Source: a virus
Direction: 5' to 3' (one strand)
DNA length: 28,489 nt
IMG/VR virus record: IMGVR_UViG_3300033571_006811
Location: 1 to 28,489 of that record
Shown here in pieces: positions 20,601 to 25,331 of this stretch (the stretch's first letter is position 1; the number at the start of each line of letters is the position of its first letter). The translations under genes and the position numbers were made by a program. The notes beneath the pieces were generated by a model, which saw only the letters and a program-made list of their open reading frames with translations, was not told the origin of the DNA and searched no databases.

Positions 20601-22510
20601 CTAATTCTTTATTGGTATATGTTGATAAAGTTAGAAAAGAATACCAAGGAACTGATACTTTAGATTACTCTATTGACTTTGTATCTAATGAAGTATTGTT
20701 TAACAATACTCCTCCGATCGGTTCTCTTATTGAGATAATTGCATTCGGCATTGGCGGAGTTGCTTTGTTAGATTATCAGGAATTTATTGCAGACGGTGAA
20801 ACTAGTTTATTTCTAACTAATGCAAATTTTAAAGATACAGAAATGGTTTCTGTGTCAGTAAATGGAGTTTATCAGGATACTGGTTTTATCAATAGTACAG
20901 GAGTAGTTGATACTAACGAAAAAACTCTAATACAGTTTGGAACAACGCCACTGGCTAATTCTTTAATCAAGATATTGTCAATTGGATCGGGCGCAACCTC
21001 TACGGGTATTGTAAGAGTACATTCTCAAGAATTTGAATTTGAAGGAAGTACTAGAACTTTTGAAATCAGCGATTTGAGCATACAGGCTAACGGATCAATC
21101 ACATCTTCTGTAGTAGTTGAAGTTAACGGTACAGTTCTCAAAGGAGTTGATACTATTGCGTCGACATACGACGGGATTACAAATACATTCGTTATTGGTA
21201 CAGATCCTTTCGAAGGCGCAGGAGCGGTATTGTCTTCTAATATAAAAGTTTTTATCAATAACGAACTCATTGAGTTTGTTACCGATTACATTTATACAGG
21301 ACAAACTAAAGAATTAATAATCACAAAGGTTCTATCCGTCGGAGATTCAATTAGGATTGAAAATGACTTTAGAGCAGAATACACAATATCAACAGATTCA
21401 ACTGTGACATTGTTATCTATAGATCCTGATGTAACATTATCTTCCACCAACGAAACTGACAACGATATTATCAAAGTCACTTGGTTTAGCGAATATCCGT
21501 CATTGGAAATGATATCAGACGAATACACCGGCGGAAAAATAAACTATCAATTAAATTCCATTCCGCTTGATGCTAGTTATGTATGGGCATACAAAAATGG
21601 CCAGAGACTTGTTCAAGATAAAGATTTTCGTATTTCTTTACCAAGGGGTGTTTTATATCTAACAGATTCAAGTACTACTTCAGATATTATCAACATAATA
21701 TCATTTGGTTCTAAGATTTACAAAGAGCCTAGTGGATACGAGATTCATAACGATATGTTAAACGGCTATTCGTTTAAGAGATATAGTGTTGATCCAAAAG
21801 TAACGTTGGCTACAGAATTAACATACTATGCTCAAGAAATAGTTGTTAGTGATGCATCGAATCTTGCAGAACCTATAAGAGAAAGAAATATCCCCGGAAC
21901 TGTATTAATCAACAATGAAAGAATCGAATATCTACAAAAGAATGGAAATATCCTAGCTCAGTTGAGAAGAGGAGTCACTGGCACCTCAATTGCAACAGTA
22001 CACCCTGTGGGTAGTTTTGTGGTAGATGTTAGCAAAGCTGAAACAATTCCTTACAAAGAAAATCAAGATAAATTAGACTTTATCAGTGATGGAAGTACGC
22101 TGTTAGTTGGCCCATTAGATTTTATTCCTACAAAATCTTCTAGATCATGGACCACTGCATCAGCGGTTACAATTCCAGATGAGTATGGTCCTTGTGATGA
22201 ATTTGAAGTGTTTGCAGCAGGAGCAAGATTAAGAAAAGATCCATTGCAATCATATAATGATGCATTAGGAGCATCTAGCCCGTCCGCTGATATTATTTTA
22301 GAAGCTGAGTTTTCAGTAGATGGAGTTAGCCCGTATGTTCGATTAACTTCGAAGCTTCCTGCAGGAACCCGAATTTCTATCATTAAAAAGGTAGGTAATG
22401 TATGGTATGAAAGAGGCAGCACAACTATCAGTAAGGGTATTACATTGCTAGAAAATGAAACTCCTATAGCTAAATTCATAGCTAAAAAGACTACTAGACT
22501 GCCCGAATAA
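8606..22510 (+). CDS. Giant multidomain baseplate protein in the gene 7 position
   Basis: One uninterrupted 4634-codon frame, starting two bases after the gp6 stop. The N-terminus (RRSVELLPQIFQTTTNDKF, VGYIGRRYGKTY) and several Trp-rich blocks recall the very large virion proteins of marine T4-like phages: GWWRGVYQWFYDTDRPHRCP near residue 1146, HEVKPYRTTIREFI at 3448, and LINNERIEY with AQLRRGVTG near 4440-4460. By position after gp6 it should replace T4 gp7 (1032 aa), the wedge initiator, but homology to gp7 is not proven. Apparent domains in order are: five short Trp modules (about 217-263, 1462-1500, 1720-1758, 2206-2246, 2407-2447); an FG-GAP-like propeller (about 2170-2770) enclosing the last two; glycine-rich GSGY repeats (about 3164-3224 and 3514-3592); and fibre-type beta repeats (about 3866-4370). 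No enzyme motif, signal peptide or membrane helix was recognised. It probably projects from the baseplate rim and binds cell-surface glycans. Confidence 0.8.
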   Translation: MADKIFPKSGLPIRRSVELLPQIFQTTTNDKFMSGVVDPLIQPGVLQKTVGYIGRRYGKTYSGKDIYLNTDQTLRSRYQLEPGVVIKNQDTIEGFYDYLDFKNQLKFFGNENERDDLTTSQEHYSWNPPIDWDKFINYREYYWEPSGPLRVQVAGQSKSIVSSYKVSLGSAYSFIFTPDGYTNNPLVTLYRGQTYKFKIDAPNEGFVIRTNYDVGTLYYRPELPYSKGQTTIFNGKVWKAKVDIAAGDGSTITTDSQDWEYVSLVSVGTASDYNKGVTNNRIENGTLIFEVPFDAPDVLYYQSVIDPNKFGQFIISNIESNTDLDVEKEILGKSQYTSSNGIEFSNGMIIEFTGSVTPEKYASDGWLVEGVGEKISLIRFTDLIVPIISKTVPEVLFDNEGFDTQPFDDASQYPGQKDYITINRSSLDKNPWSRYNRWFHRSVLENAYKLRGQDFPASEDARAKRPIIEFVSNLRLINHGIKAKEAVDFVDSYTTDAFSTIEGSLGYNIDGEFLFEGARILVIADSDILANNKIYQVEFITHNNRKQIHLRATEDSNPILGDSVIVRRGKEYGGVMFHYNGSSWVSSQSKTSVNQSPKFDAYDENGISFSNKEYYPTTTFTGTEILSYKVGSSVSDVELGFSLSYLNIDNVGDIQFNWNWETDNFYYTVDQEAFSKSISTGFYQIGENMANGWIKTDNSYLQPIIDSAVISQSTNSISLKTVDWSLVSEDTLLKINFYLNGIQFTDSYTRSGSTFTFDNKTFSENDVVSVKIITDLPPDEGYYEIPVGLEKNPLNQTLETFTLGQAIDHLLTAVEFKEDFVGELPGVSNLRDIVDYQKYSKRFLKHSGLTPLAINLLTDKTSNIIKSIRYAKKSYTDFKNNFLQKATEIDFNENTADFVDDIINELTKTKSERSPFADSDMVGSGAYTSIDYTVDDVGTNTFALSEKFGLDALSRKAVYIYINDQQLLYMRDYEFNSTFGFLILKVELTRGDQIQIREYVSTAYNHIPPTPTAMGMYKKYTPIKFLDDTYVEPTWVIQGHDGSITVAYDDYRDDVLLELEYRIYNNIKVTYDRDIFDIDSVVGGYYFNSSTYSKNQLDNIVVQEFLKWVQNTNINYTLNEYFDSENSFTYTYSNMADPAGTENLPGWWRGVYQWFYDTDRPHRCPWEMLGFSEQPDWWESEYGPAPYTNGNLLLWEDLRDGIIRQGDRAGTYDRYKRSTIMSHIPVDGDGNLLSPLDSNLAQNFSLINNRGPFVLGDISPVEYAWRSSSEWPFAVVMAMSLLKPFEFINDSFDISKTKINIINQTVNAETNLFVTPADIMLPGVSADLTFGLVKYLTGYLKSRGLDLAEYESKLQNLNVALSNRLAGFADKEQQKYLLDSKSPKSSTSNIFIPQENYDIIFNVSSPIASLSYSGVIVEKVEGGWVLTGYDNVHPYFNYHEASPNKGDPIITVGGVSEEFVDWSQDTTYNNGRITRYRNDFYRALKTHISTAEFDKTLWKKLPNIPVVGGVEAQRRRSFNTLNPQKLVYGTKLTSIQLVVDFLLGYENYLISQGFIFNSFDPTIKSAANWLTSSKEFMYWTTHNWAVGSLITLSPAAEKIDITIPVGVADNLLDGFYDYQVLKSDGKVLPIANINVNRGFQNITIETVNTTNGIYFLKIYFVLKEHVVVFSDRTVFNDVIYDKTTGYRQERIKNQGFVTTDWDGDYTSPGFLFDNVNIQNWQPFTDYRSGDIVSYRSYNWTSLSNQIGSETFNDAYWSKLDSTPEKQLVSNFDYKINQFEDYYEVSADGLGNSQRSLARHSIGYQPREYLQNLAEDPVTQFQLYQGFIREKGTNNAVTKVFNKLSNSTSGSIELREEWAFRVGRLGGVEQLREVEMTLYKDRFVINPQPIIISTELPDSVIDQYYRVLKTDFTIDPLRYSTDINPTTTDSLLSRVPGYVKTDHVDFIVSTRDSILDLDIENFEENDHVWITFDQYSWTVLRYNESPILVITNITKEKTKVTIEVGRFHECNVDDIIGIKDIENLTGFYKIVSVTPRTVTVEVSASAKEPGWDGSSIVNLKLFTKARFASYEDIGPQQAALLTTGSKLWIDDNSSNGWEVVQKTKQFIIKELVDPGIAEPTHLGTKTLYNSLTQQTIASIPDTGYVMIYGSVVSGLSVFQVLTPAESIRSSVTGSFGRAMALSPDGTQLIVGSPAAGFLSSYYKGTFDPSTAYQPNEIVQWDNQLWVAQVALTTPPYPSSISTVWLPQGIIPVTTSGTSTGFTNQGIISIYKWTGQRWQITGSYLSPRPSANETFGSEITISQSGTTYYASIAAKGAFGSKGRVYVFKGSTLGDGSVTWEILSIDSNNFALPLQIAFDSDGSSVNADVEIIKDGDEFGTALATSGDGTVLVVGAPNSDGQYFENYRGLWKSDVAYQQDDVVKYEDNYYKVSDSSSVIGIDPSNAGWEDVGDSSAPASGKVFVYKKDVDDKYNLIQTIDAGSLVLVDDTPSVVNSRAVQTSAIDYSITLKNTTGIIVNMPILFTGTSFGGLISGTTYYVKEILQFGVNGKIKVSRTFGGNVLALTTSTGSLEVTAGGTPDINVGDQFGYSVDLDYSGSTLIISSPRADINFQNQGSAYVFTTASLDSIEYRLKQKLESFEKYPNEYFGQSVSISSTGERVAIGAKNTPFKVSSRLDVDKGTTFDQGRTRFVERNGFAGAVYVYEKKQGIYFLVEKLETDFSPYESFGATVDCTDSVIAVGSPDYRAPGSHLNSIAFDGPMIGTVRLFSKNPEVNSWNLLETQKSLVDTRKIKSISLYDTVNNVKIQDIDYIDHAKLKILNVAEKEIKFKTLYDPATYTIGTDEQAVDATTAWAEKNVGKLWWDLSTVKWKYYEQGDTAYKTSNWNGLVEGSSVDVYEWVQTRLLPSEWSIVADTTEGLALGISGQPKHLDDTVYSIKELYNSVTGEISGTLYFYWVKNKTVVPENMPGREISAASVAAYIRDPITTGVAHLALIDSDKFIAYNFKSIITTDTVVMNIEYFKNSKQLNPIHNEYQLLVEGDPNSTPAPSLETKWLDSLIGVDAQGGAVPDPSLPAKQKYGLSFRPRQSMFVNRAPILKIIVTKVNEFLLTAPWADVIEVEDLNLIDLPPDSALNLYDQSVDTYEALQTVGTTRIKQAQLRVNISNNQISSIDILEAGFGYRTIPNIEIYGDGVGATAVATLDNQGRISQVTVTNKGKKYSEATATIRQFAVLVTSDETTKGFWGIYSWDDERQTFYRSRAQAFDTSRYGYAYDWWAEGYSVKTRITTEIPDISYEPLITTKIGDLIKAKQYGNGDWAVFERVSNDTEFFKRYLLVGRGTGTIQLSDSLWNNTMSGIGFDNTVSFDNDSYDIDNSKELRIILERIKQYLFIGEYRNEWNNLFFTSIRYALAEQQYVDWVFKTSFLNATHLVGELRERLNYKNDNLESYQDYLHEVKPYRTTIREFISNYEKIDRVGSANTDFDLPPTFSVTEGKIVPVTTSDETSQAYPWKWWLDNHTYEIISIEVSNPGSGYIQSPNVLITGDGINASAKAYISNGKVSGITLLNSGSGFTAAPTITLVGGNGSSGDNATAVAIIGNSKARTFTLGIKFDRFTKTGHLSSLDNYQQFYANGYSATFELSYAPTRDKSQIRVLKNNQVVLNSEYKITLFKSSTDTFSLLKGKLIFTEVPAGPDTATGYLGDLIEIYYVKNDELLDSVNRINKYYYPLAGMKGKDLGQLMTGIDFGGVQLQGTTFDVTGGWDALPWFTDSWDSVESSADFYVICDGSTSFVTLPFTPSTGQEINVYLKRSGVGLGRSPNTIETLGDPTSPEVVYEPIVPEQPTIRIDDPYFFTENDSSTSPNPNAQMPTFVGDGVTRIIEIGQYIQTNAGDTLIFRPAESDGSVTINDTNLLDTKLSGGTLASMGPAYVTATGTNAEDIIIDGGKLISPDQVPAPEENIPGQVLESVSIKVFTTDTDGAVPLQTTVLSGNGADNVFSIGLNIFESNSLLVYVDKVRKEYQGTDTLDYSIDFVSNEVLFNNTPPIGSLIEIIAFGIGGVALLDYQEFIADGETSLFLTNANFKDTEMVSVSVNGVYQDTGFINSTGVVDTNEKTLIQFGTTPLANSLIKILSIGSGATSTGIVRVHSQEFEFEGSTRTFEISDLSIQANGSITSSVVVEVNGTVLKGVDTIASTYDGITNTFVIGTDPFEGAGAVLSSNIKVFINNELIEFVTDYIYTGQTKELIITKVLSVGDSIRIENDFRAEYTISTDSTVTLLSIDPDVTLSSTNETDNDIIKVTWFSEYPSLEMISDEYTGGKINYQLNSIPLDASYVWAYKNGQRLVQDKDFRISLPRGVLYLTDSSTTSDIINIISFGSKIYKEPSGYEIHNDMLNGYSFKRYSVDPKVTLATELTYYAQEIVVSDASNLAEPIRERNIPGTVLINNERIEYLQKNGNILAQLRRGVTGTSIATVHPVGSFVVDVSKAETIPYKENQDKLDFISDGSTLLVGPLDFIPTKSSRSWTTASAVTIPDEYGPCDEFEVFAAGARLRKDPLQSYNDALGASSPSADIILEAEFSVDGVSPYVRLTSKLPAGTRISIIKKVGNVWYERGSTTISKGITLLENETPIAKFIAKKTTRLPE
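9254..9394 (+). other. Trp module A of the giant protein (carbohydrate-binding-like)
   Basis: Residues about 217-263. The pattern is Y-x-x-G-Q-T-x-x-x-x-G-K-V-W-K-A-K, followed after about 25 residues by D-W-E-Y-V. This is the layout of small CBM5/12-type chitin- and glycan-binding domains (Y..GD.V.Y....Y.A......W). It is the most N-terminal and most divergent of five such segments. Glycan binding is inferred from pattern only. Confidence 0.4.
12041..12500 (+). other. Conserved Trp-rich core block of the giant protein
   Basis: Residues about 1146-1298 contain eight tryptophans in the first 60 residues or so, plus DRPHRCPWEMLGF (from residue 1159), SEQPDWWESEYGPAPYT and NNRGPFVLGDISPVEYAWRS. 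I recognise this block as one of the most conserved parts of giant virion proteins in marine T4-like phages. It has no function known to me. Its density of aromatic residues and its Cys/His content make it a good anchor for homology searches. Confidence 0.5.
12989..13105 (+). other. Trp module B of the giant protein (carbohydrate-binding-like)
   Basis: Residues about 1462-1500: W-S-x-x-T-x-Y-x-x-G-x-I-T-x-Y-x-x-x-F-Y-R-A, then F-D-x-T-L-W-K-K-L. It fits the CBM5/12-like layout closely, with one aromatic strand and a closing Trp at residue 1498. Confidence 0.5.
13763..13879 (+). other. Trp module C of the giant protein (carbohydrate-binding-like)
   Basis: Residues about 1720-1758: W-x-x-x-T-D-Y-R-S-G-D-I-V-S-Y-R-S-Y-N-W, then F-N-D-A-Y-W-S-K-L. 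This is the cleanest match of the five to the Y..GD.V.Y....W......W pattern. Confidence 0.55.
15221..15343 (+). other. Trp module D, inserted between propeller blades 1 and 2
   Basis: Residues about 2206-2246: F-D-P-S-T-A-Y-Q-P-N-E-I-V-Q-W-D-N-Q-L-W, then V-A-Q and a closing Trp at 2243. It matches the same small carbohydrate-binding-like pattern as modules B and C, but lies inside the propeller between the first and second FG repeats. Confidence 0.5.
15824..15946 (+). other. Trp module E, inserted between propeller blades 3 and 4
   Basis: Residues about 2407-2447: W-K-S-D-V-A-Y-Q-Q-D-D-V-V-K-Y-E-D-N-Y-Y, then K-V and a closing Trp at 2444. It is followed within the same insertion by a further beta-rich segment (about residues 2501-2576, with FTGTSFGGLISGTTYYVKEI) that I have seen as a repeat unit in marine phage virion proteins. 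Confidence 0.5.
18095..18277 (+). repeat. GSGY-type glycine-rich repeat, first copy, in the giant protein
   Basis: Residues about 3164-3224. The unit runs I-x-x-I-x-I-x-x-x-G-x-G-Y, then P-x-I-x-I-x-G-D-G-x-G-A-x-A-x-A, then a G-x-I-x-x-V strand starting the next half-repeat. Such GSGY repeats are common in marine phage fibres and probably fold as beta-solenoid turns. Confidence 0.55.
19145..19381 (+). repeat. GSGY-type glycine-rich repeat, second copy, in the giant protein
   Basis: Residues about 3514-3592 hold two consecutive units. Each is NPGSGY or NSGSGF, then P-N-V-L-I-T or P-T-I-T-L-V, a Gly-rich turn, and an A-x-A strand. The unit is clearly the same as at 3164-3224, from which it is separated by about 290 residues that include the HEVKPYRT block. 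Confidence 0.6.
20201..21712 (+). repeat. Array of fibre-type beta repeats near the C-terminus of the giant protein
   Basis: Residues about 3866-4370 hold five or six divergent units of about 70-110 residues. Each opens with an acidic-Gly turn and an aromatic strand (GDGVTRIIEIG, GNGADNVFSIG, ADGETSLFLTN). Each continues with a V-x-V-(N/D)-(G/K)-x-x-(Y/L) strand and closes with a G-S-L-I-x-I-I-x-F/I-G strand. The layout resembles repeat domains of podovirus and myovirus tail fibres. Identity between units is low, so this is old duplication. Confidence 0.55.
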
Positions 22511-22513
22511 ATA
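22507..22513 (+). promoter_or_regulatory. T4-type late promoter element (ATAAATA)
   Basis: ATAAATA, preceded by A, matches 7 of 8 bases of the T4 late consensus TATAAATA. It overlaps the stop codon of the giant gene. Transcription would start around 22519-22520, upstream of the Shine-Dalgarno-like AAGAG at 22529-22533. It would let the small structural gene and the fibre genes be transcribed independently of the 14-kb gene before them. Confidence 0.5.
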
Positions 22514-22539
22514 CTACTATGGAATCACAAGAGACTAAT

Positions 22540-23181
22540 ATGCCAAAAAATAACGATCAAAACAAGCAAGAAACAACTCGCCCGAATGAAACAGGCGGGT
22601 TCCATTTTGAAGGACATATCAAAATTTGGTATCCGGAAACCGGAGAAGTAGCAGTTGACAAGCGCAACGCCATACACTACGAAAATATGTCGGTGGCAAT
22701 GGTTAATAGTTTATCAAATCAAGGAAACGGAACAATATACGAAATGGTGTTTGGAACCGGGGGAACAGTAGTAGATCCTACCGGATTAATAACATATCTA
22801 ACACCAAATACTATTGGAATTAATTCTAGTTTATATAATCAAACTTACAGCAAAATCGTTGATCAGAACGTCATTGAAAACACAGATCCTACTAGAAATA
22901 AAATGGAAATTCGGCATGTTAGCGGTGCAACATATAGCGATATCATAGTTACCTGCTTGCTTGATTACGGAGAGCCCCTAGGACAAGAAGCATTTGATAA
23001 TTCAGTTGATTTGTCTGGTAACTTTGTCTTTGACGAATTAGGGTTAAAATCTTTTAATACAGGCGGCGGCAAATTATTGACACATGTGGTATTTCATCCT
23101 GTACAAAAATCTTTAAACAGATTATTACAAATTGATTATACTATTCGTATACAAAGTCTAACTGGTTTCACTGAGGTCTAA
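22540..23181 (+). CDS. Small virion structural protein, function unknown
   Basis: A 213-residue protein read from the ATG at 22540; an in-frame ATG at 22519 would add seven residues. I prefer 22540 because AAGAG lies six bases upstream, while 22519 has no ribosome site and would sit at the predicted transcription start. After a polar N-terminus (Lys/Asn/Gln-rich, about 20 residues) comes FHFEGHIKIWYPETGEV, then DKRNAIHYENMS. I recall similar sequences from marine T4-like phages, listed there as structural proteins. Its position after the gp7-like gene and before the fibres is where T4 has gp8-gp10, so a baseplate or fibre-attachment role is plausible. I see no resemblance to T4 gp8 itself. 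Confidence 0.75.
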   Translation: MPKNNDQNKQETTRPNETGGFHFEGHIKIWYPETGEVAVDKRNAIHYENMSVAMVNSLSNQGNGTIYEMVFGTGGTVVDPTGLITYLTPNTIGINSSLYNQTYSKIVDQNVIENTDPTRNKMEIRHVSGATYSDIIVTCLLDYGEPLGQEAFDNSVDLSGNFVFDELGLKSFNTGGGKLLTHVVFHPVQKSLNRLLQIDYTIRIQSLTGFTEV

Positions 23182-23183
23182 AC

Positions 23184-25313
23184 ATGCCATATCAAATTAA
23201 ATTTACAGATAGCAATAATAAGACTGATCTTACAGTTTACGATAATACGTCAAATTTTGATACCAGCTTGGTATTTCCGGGTAGAAATCAAACAGGCTAT
23301 GGGCAAATAATTGCAGAGAACTTTTTACATCTGTTGGAAAATTTTGCCAACGATGAAGATAACAAACCAGTCAACCCTGTCGAAGGACAGTTGTGGTATG
23401 ACACTACAAATGGAATATTACAGATATGGGATAACTCGAACTGGAAAGCGGCTTCCAATATCCAGAAAGGTCCAACAGAACCTTCTGTTGAAACAGCAAA
23501 GGTTGGAGAATTATGGGTTGATACTACTAATCAACAGTTGCGTATTTTCTCAGGCGGCGAAAACGGCCGCTGGATTTTAGTAGGTCCTAGTGAAAGCTCA
23601 ATCGACGGATTGAGATATGGACCAACAGTAGAACGTATTTCTGACAGCGATAACTTTACTAGAAGTGTGCTGGTATTTTATATTGCTGATATTCCTGTTA
23701 TTATTTTCAGTAAAGATACTTTTACTCCTAAAGTTATTTTAAATGGTTTTCCTATTATTAAATCTGGAATCAATATTAACGTTCCGAGCTTATCCGAAGC
23801 AGTTGATTTTGAAGGCGGCCTTCTTCCTAAATTGTACGGCACAGCTACAGCCGCCGACAGTCTTATTGTTAATGATGAAGTAATTAATTCTGGATTCTTT
23901 TTAAGATCAGATACAGCCAACACAATATCAGCACCTGGTTTTAATATTGCTAATAATACAGGTATCACACTAGGGGTTGATAGAACATTTACATTAGCCA
24001 CAACTGCTACATCTGCAAGAATTTTTAATTCACAGACCGGTAGTAGTATTGATCTTCAAACTAATATTGATGGCAGGGCAACAGCTATTGTTCGAATAAT
24101 CGACAATCGAGTAGGGATTAATAATGAAACTCCAGACGAGGCATTGGATGTTATTGGTAATATAAAAACTTCTGGCACAATCGTTATTAACAATGATGCA
24201 GAAAGCACAAGTCTAAGTGACGGTAGTTTAAGAACTATTGGCGGAATATCTATTGCAAAAAATATTCGAGTAGGTACAGATCTTGAAGTTTCTGGAACAT
24301 CGTCACTGTCAACAACTATTCCTAAGACCACCGACACTTATAATCTAGGAACATCAGGCAAACGTTGGAAAGAAATCAGAGCAAAGACAATCGTTGCTGA
24401 AACAATTTCTGGGGTATTAGATGGAAATATCAGCGGTAATGCTAATACTGCCACTACTCTTAAAAATGTTACTACCTTTCAGCTTGCCGGTGACGTAGTC
24501 AGTACTAACGTAATTAGATTTGACGGACAGGTAGAATCTAATACAAAGATTTTTAATACACAGCTAACCGCCAATATTATTTCAGCGAAACCCGAACCAT
24601 CTCCAGGAGTTTCTAAATCCAGCGACTATGTTTTAACATATAGAAGCGTAGGTGCTACTGGTCTTTACAAGCAGACACGAGATACTTTTGTTGGAGATTT
24701 GGGGGTCCCAATTGGTGGTATCTTACCGTATGCTGGCACAAATGTGCCATACGGCTTTTTATTATGTGACGGCAGCGAAGTTGAAATTGCAAAATATCAA
24801 AATTTATATGACACTATTGGAGTGACTTACAATGGGTCTACAGCACTAATCGGATTTAATACATTTAGACTTCCCGACCTACGAGGTCGATTCGCACTAG
24901 GTCGTGACAACATGGACAATGGACTCACAGTTCCTCTGGCTGTGGGATCCTATGTTGATGCTGGCGGAGGCACAGCAGGTAGAGTCCCAGACATTAAAGC
25001 ACAAACTGTTGGCGGAGATGCTGGACAGAGTTCAGCAACATTAACATTGCCTAATTTACCAGAGCACACTCATACCATGAAAAATGGTACTACACAATAT
25101 TCAGCTGTTCGTGTAGACACTGCAATTAATCCTCCTGCAACAACAGGGTTAGGACCAACGGCACCGGGACAGGCACAGTACCTTCAAAACGCTGGCCCAG
25201 TTGAAACTCCATTCGGAACTTCATTAGGTCAACCTATTGGTATTATGAATCCTTATCTAACAATTAATTATATTATTAGATCTGGACCTCCTGCATTTAC
25301 TACTACAGCATAA
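23184..25313 (+). CDS. Tail-fibre protein with gp12-type tail-collar domain (paralogue 1)
   Basis: A 709-residue protein. Residues about 1-200 are a module shared with the two downstream genes: GYGQIIAENFLHLLENFAND, then two LWYDTTN...IWDN..W-type repeats, then FSKDTFTPK. The middle is fibre-like (VGINNETPDEALDVIGNI, DTYNLGTSGKRWKEIRA, GNANTATTLKNVTTFQLAGD). Residues about 508-640 are a phage tail-collar domain: PYGFLLCDGS (Cys528), FRLPDLRGRFALGRDN (from about 562) and LPEHTHT with His628/His630. The HxH recalls the metal-binding pair of the T4 gp12 short tail fibre. The protein probably forms a trimeric receptor-binding fibre held to the baseplate by the shared N-terminus. It starts two bases after the preceding stop. 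Confidence 0.85.
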   Translation: MPYQIKFTDSNNKTDLTVYDNTSNFDTSLVFPGRNQTGYGQIIAENFLHLLENFANDEDNKPVNPVEGQLWYDTTNGILQIWDNSNWKAASNIQKGPTEPSVETAKVGELWVDTTNQQLRIFSGGENGRWILVGPSESSIDGLRYGPTVERISDSDNFTRSVLVFYIADIPVIIFSKDTFTPKVILNGFPIIKSGININVPSLSEAVDFEGGLLPKLYGTATAADSLIVNDEVINSGFFLRSDTANTISAPGFNIANNTGITLGVDRTFTLATTATSARIFNSQTGSSIDLQTNIDGRATAIVRIIDNRVGINNETPDEALDVIGNIKTSGTIVINNDAESTSLSDGSLRTIGGISIAKNIRVGTDLEVSGTSSLSTTIPKTTDTYNLGTSGKRWKEIRAKTIVAETISGVLDGNISGNANTATTLKNVTTFQLAGDVVSTNVIRFDGQVESNTKIFNTQLTANIISAKPEPSPGVSKSSDYVLTYRSVGATGLYKQTRDTFVGDLGVPIGGILPYAGTNVPYGFLLCDGSEVEIAKYQNLYDTIGVTYNGSTALIGFNTFRLPDLRGRFALGRDNMDNGLTVPLAVGSYVDAGGGTAGRVPDIKAQTVGGDAGQSSATLTLPNLPEHTHTMKNGTTQYSAVRVDTAINPPATTGLGPTAPGQAQYLQNAGPVETPFGTSLGQPIGIMNPYLTINYIIRSGPPAFTTTA
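24705..25090 (+). other. Phage tail-collar domain of fibre paralogue 1
   Basis: Encodes residues about 508-636. Visible landmarks are the Pro-Tyr-Gly-Phe-Leu-Leu-Cys-Asp-Gly entry, the Leu-Pro-Asp-Leu-Arg-Gly-Arg-Phe core and the Pro-Glu-His-Thr-His-Thr motif. These are the three signatures of the collar domain family found in T4 gp12 and many lambdoid fibres. Confidence 0.88.
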
Positions 25314-25319
25314 GGCGTT

Positions 25320-25331
25320 TAGGATAAGAAT
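25320..25331 (+). promoter_or_regulatory. Ribosome-binding site of fibre paralogue 2
   Basis: AGGA at 25321-25324 lies seven bases before the ATG at 25332, within TTTAGGA. The same TTTAGGA string precedes the next paralogue, which suggests the leader was duplicated with the gene. Confidence 0.6.

Noticed and set aside
8606-22510. The giant frame as two or more genes joined by a sequencing or assembly error
   Set aside because: There is no in-frame stop, change of composition or internal ribosome site at a domain boundary. Domain types recur across the length, and comparable giant proteins exist in related phages as far as I recall. Reads spanning the repeats would settle it.
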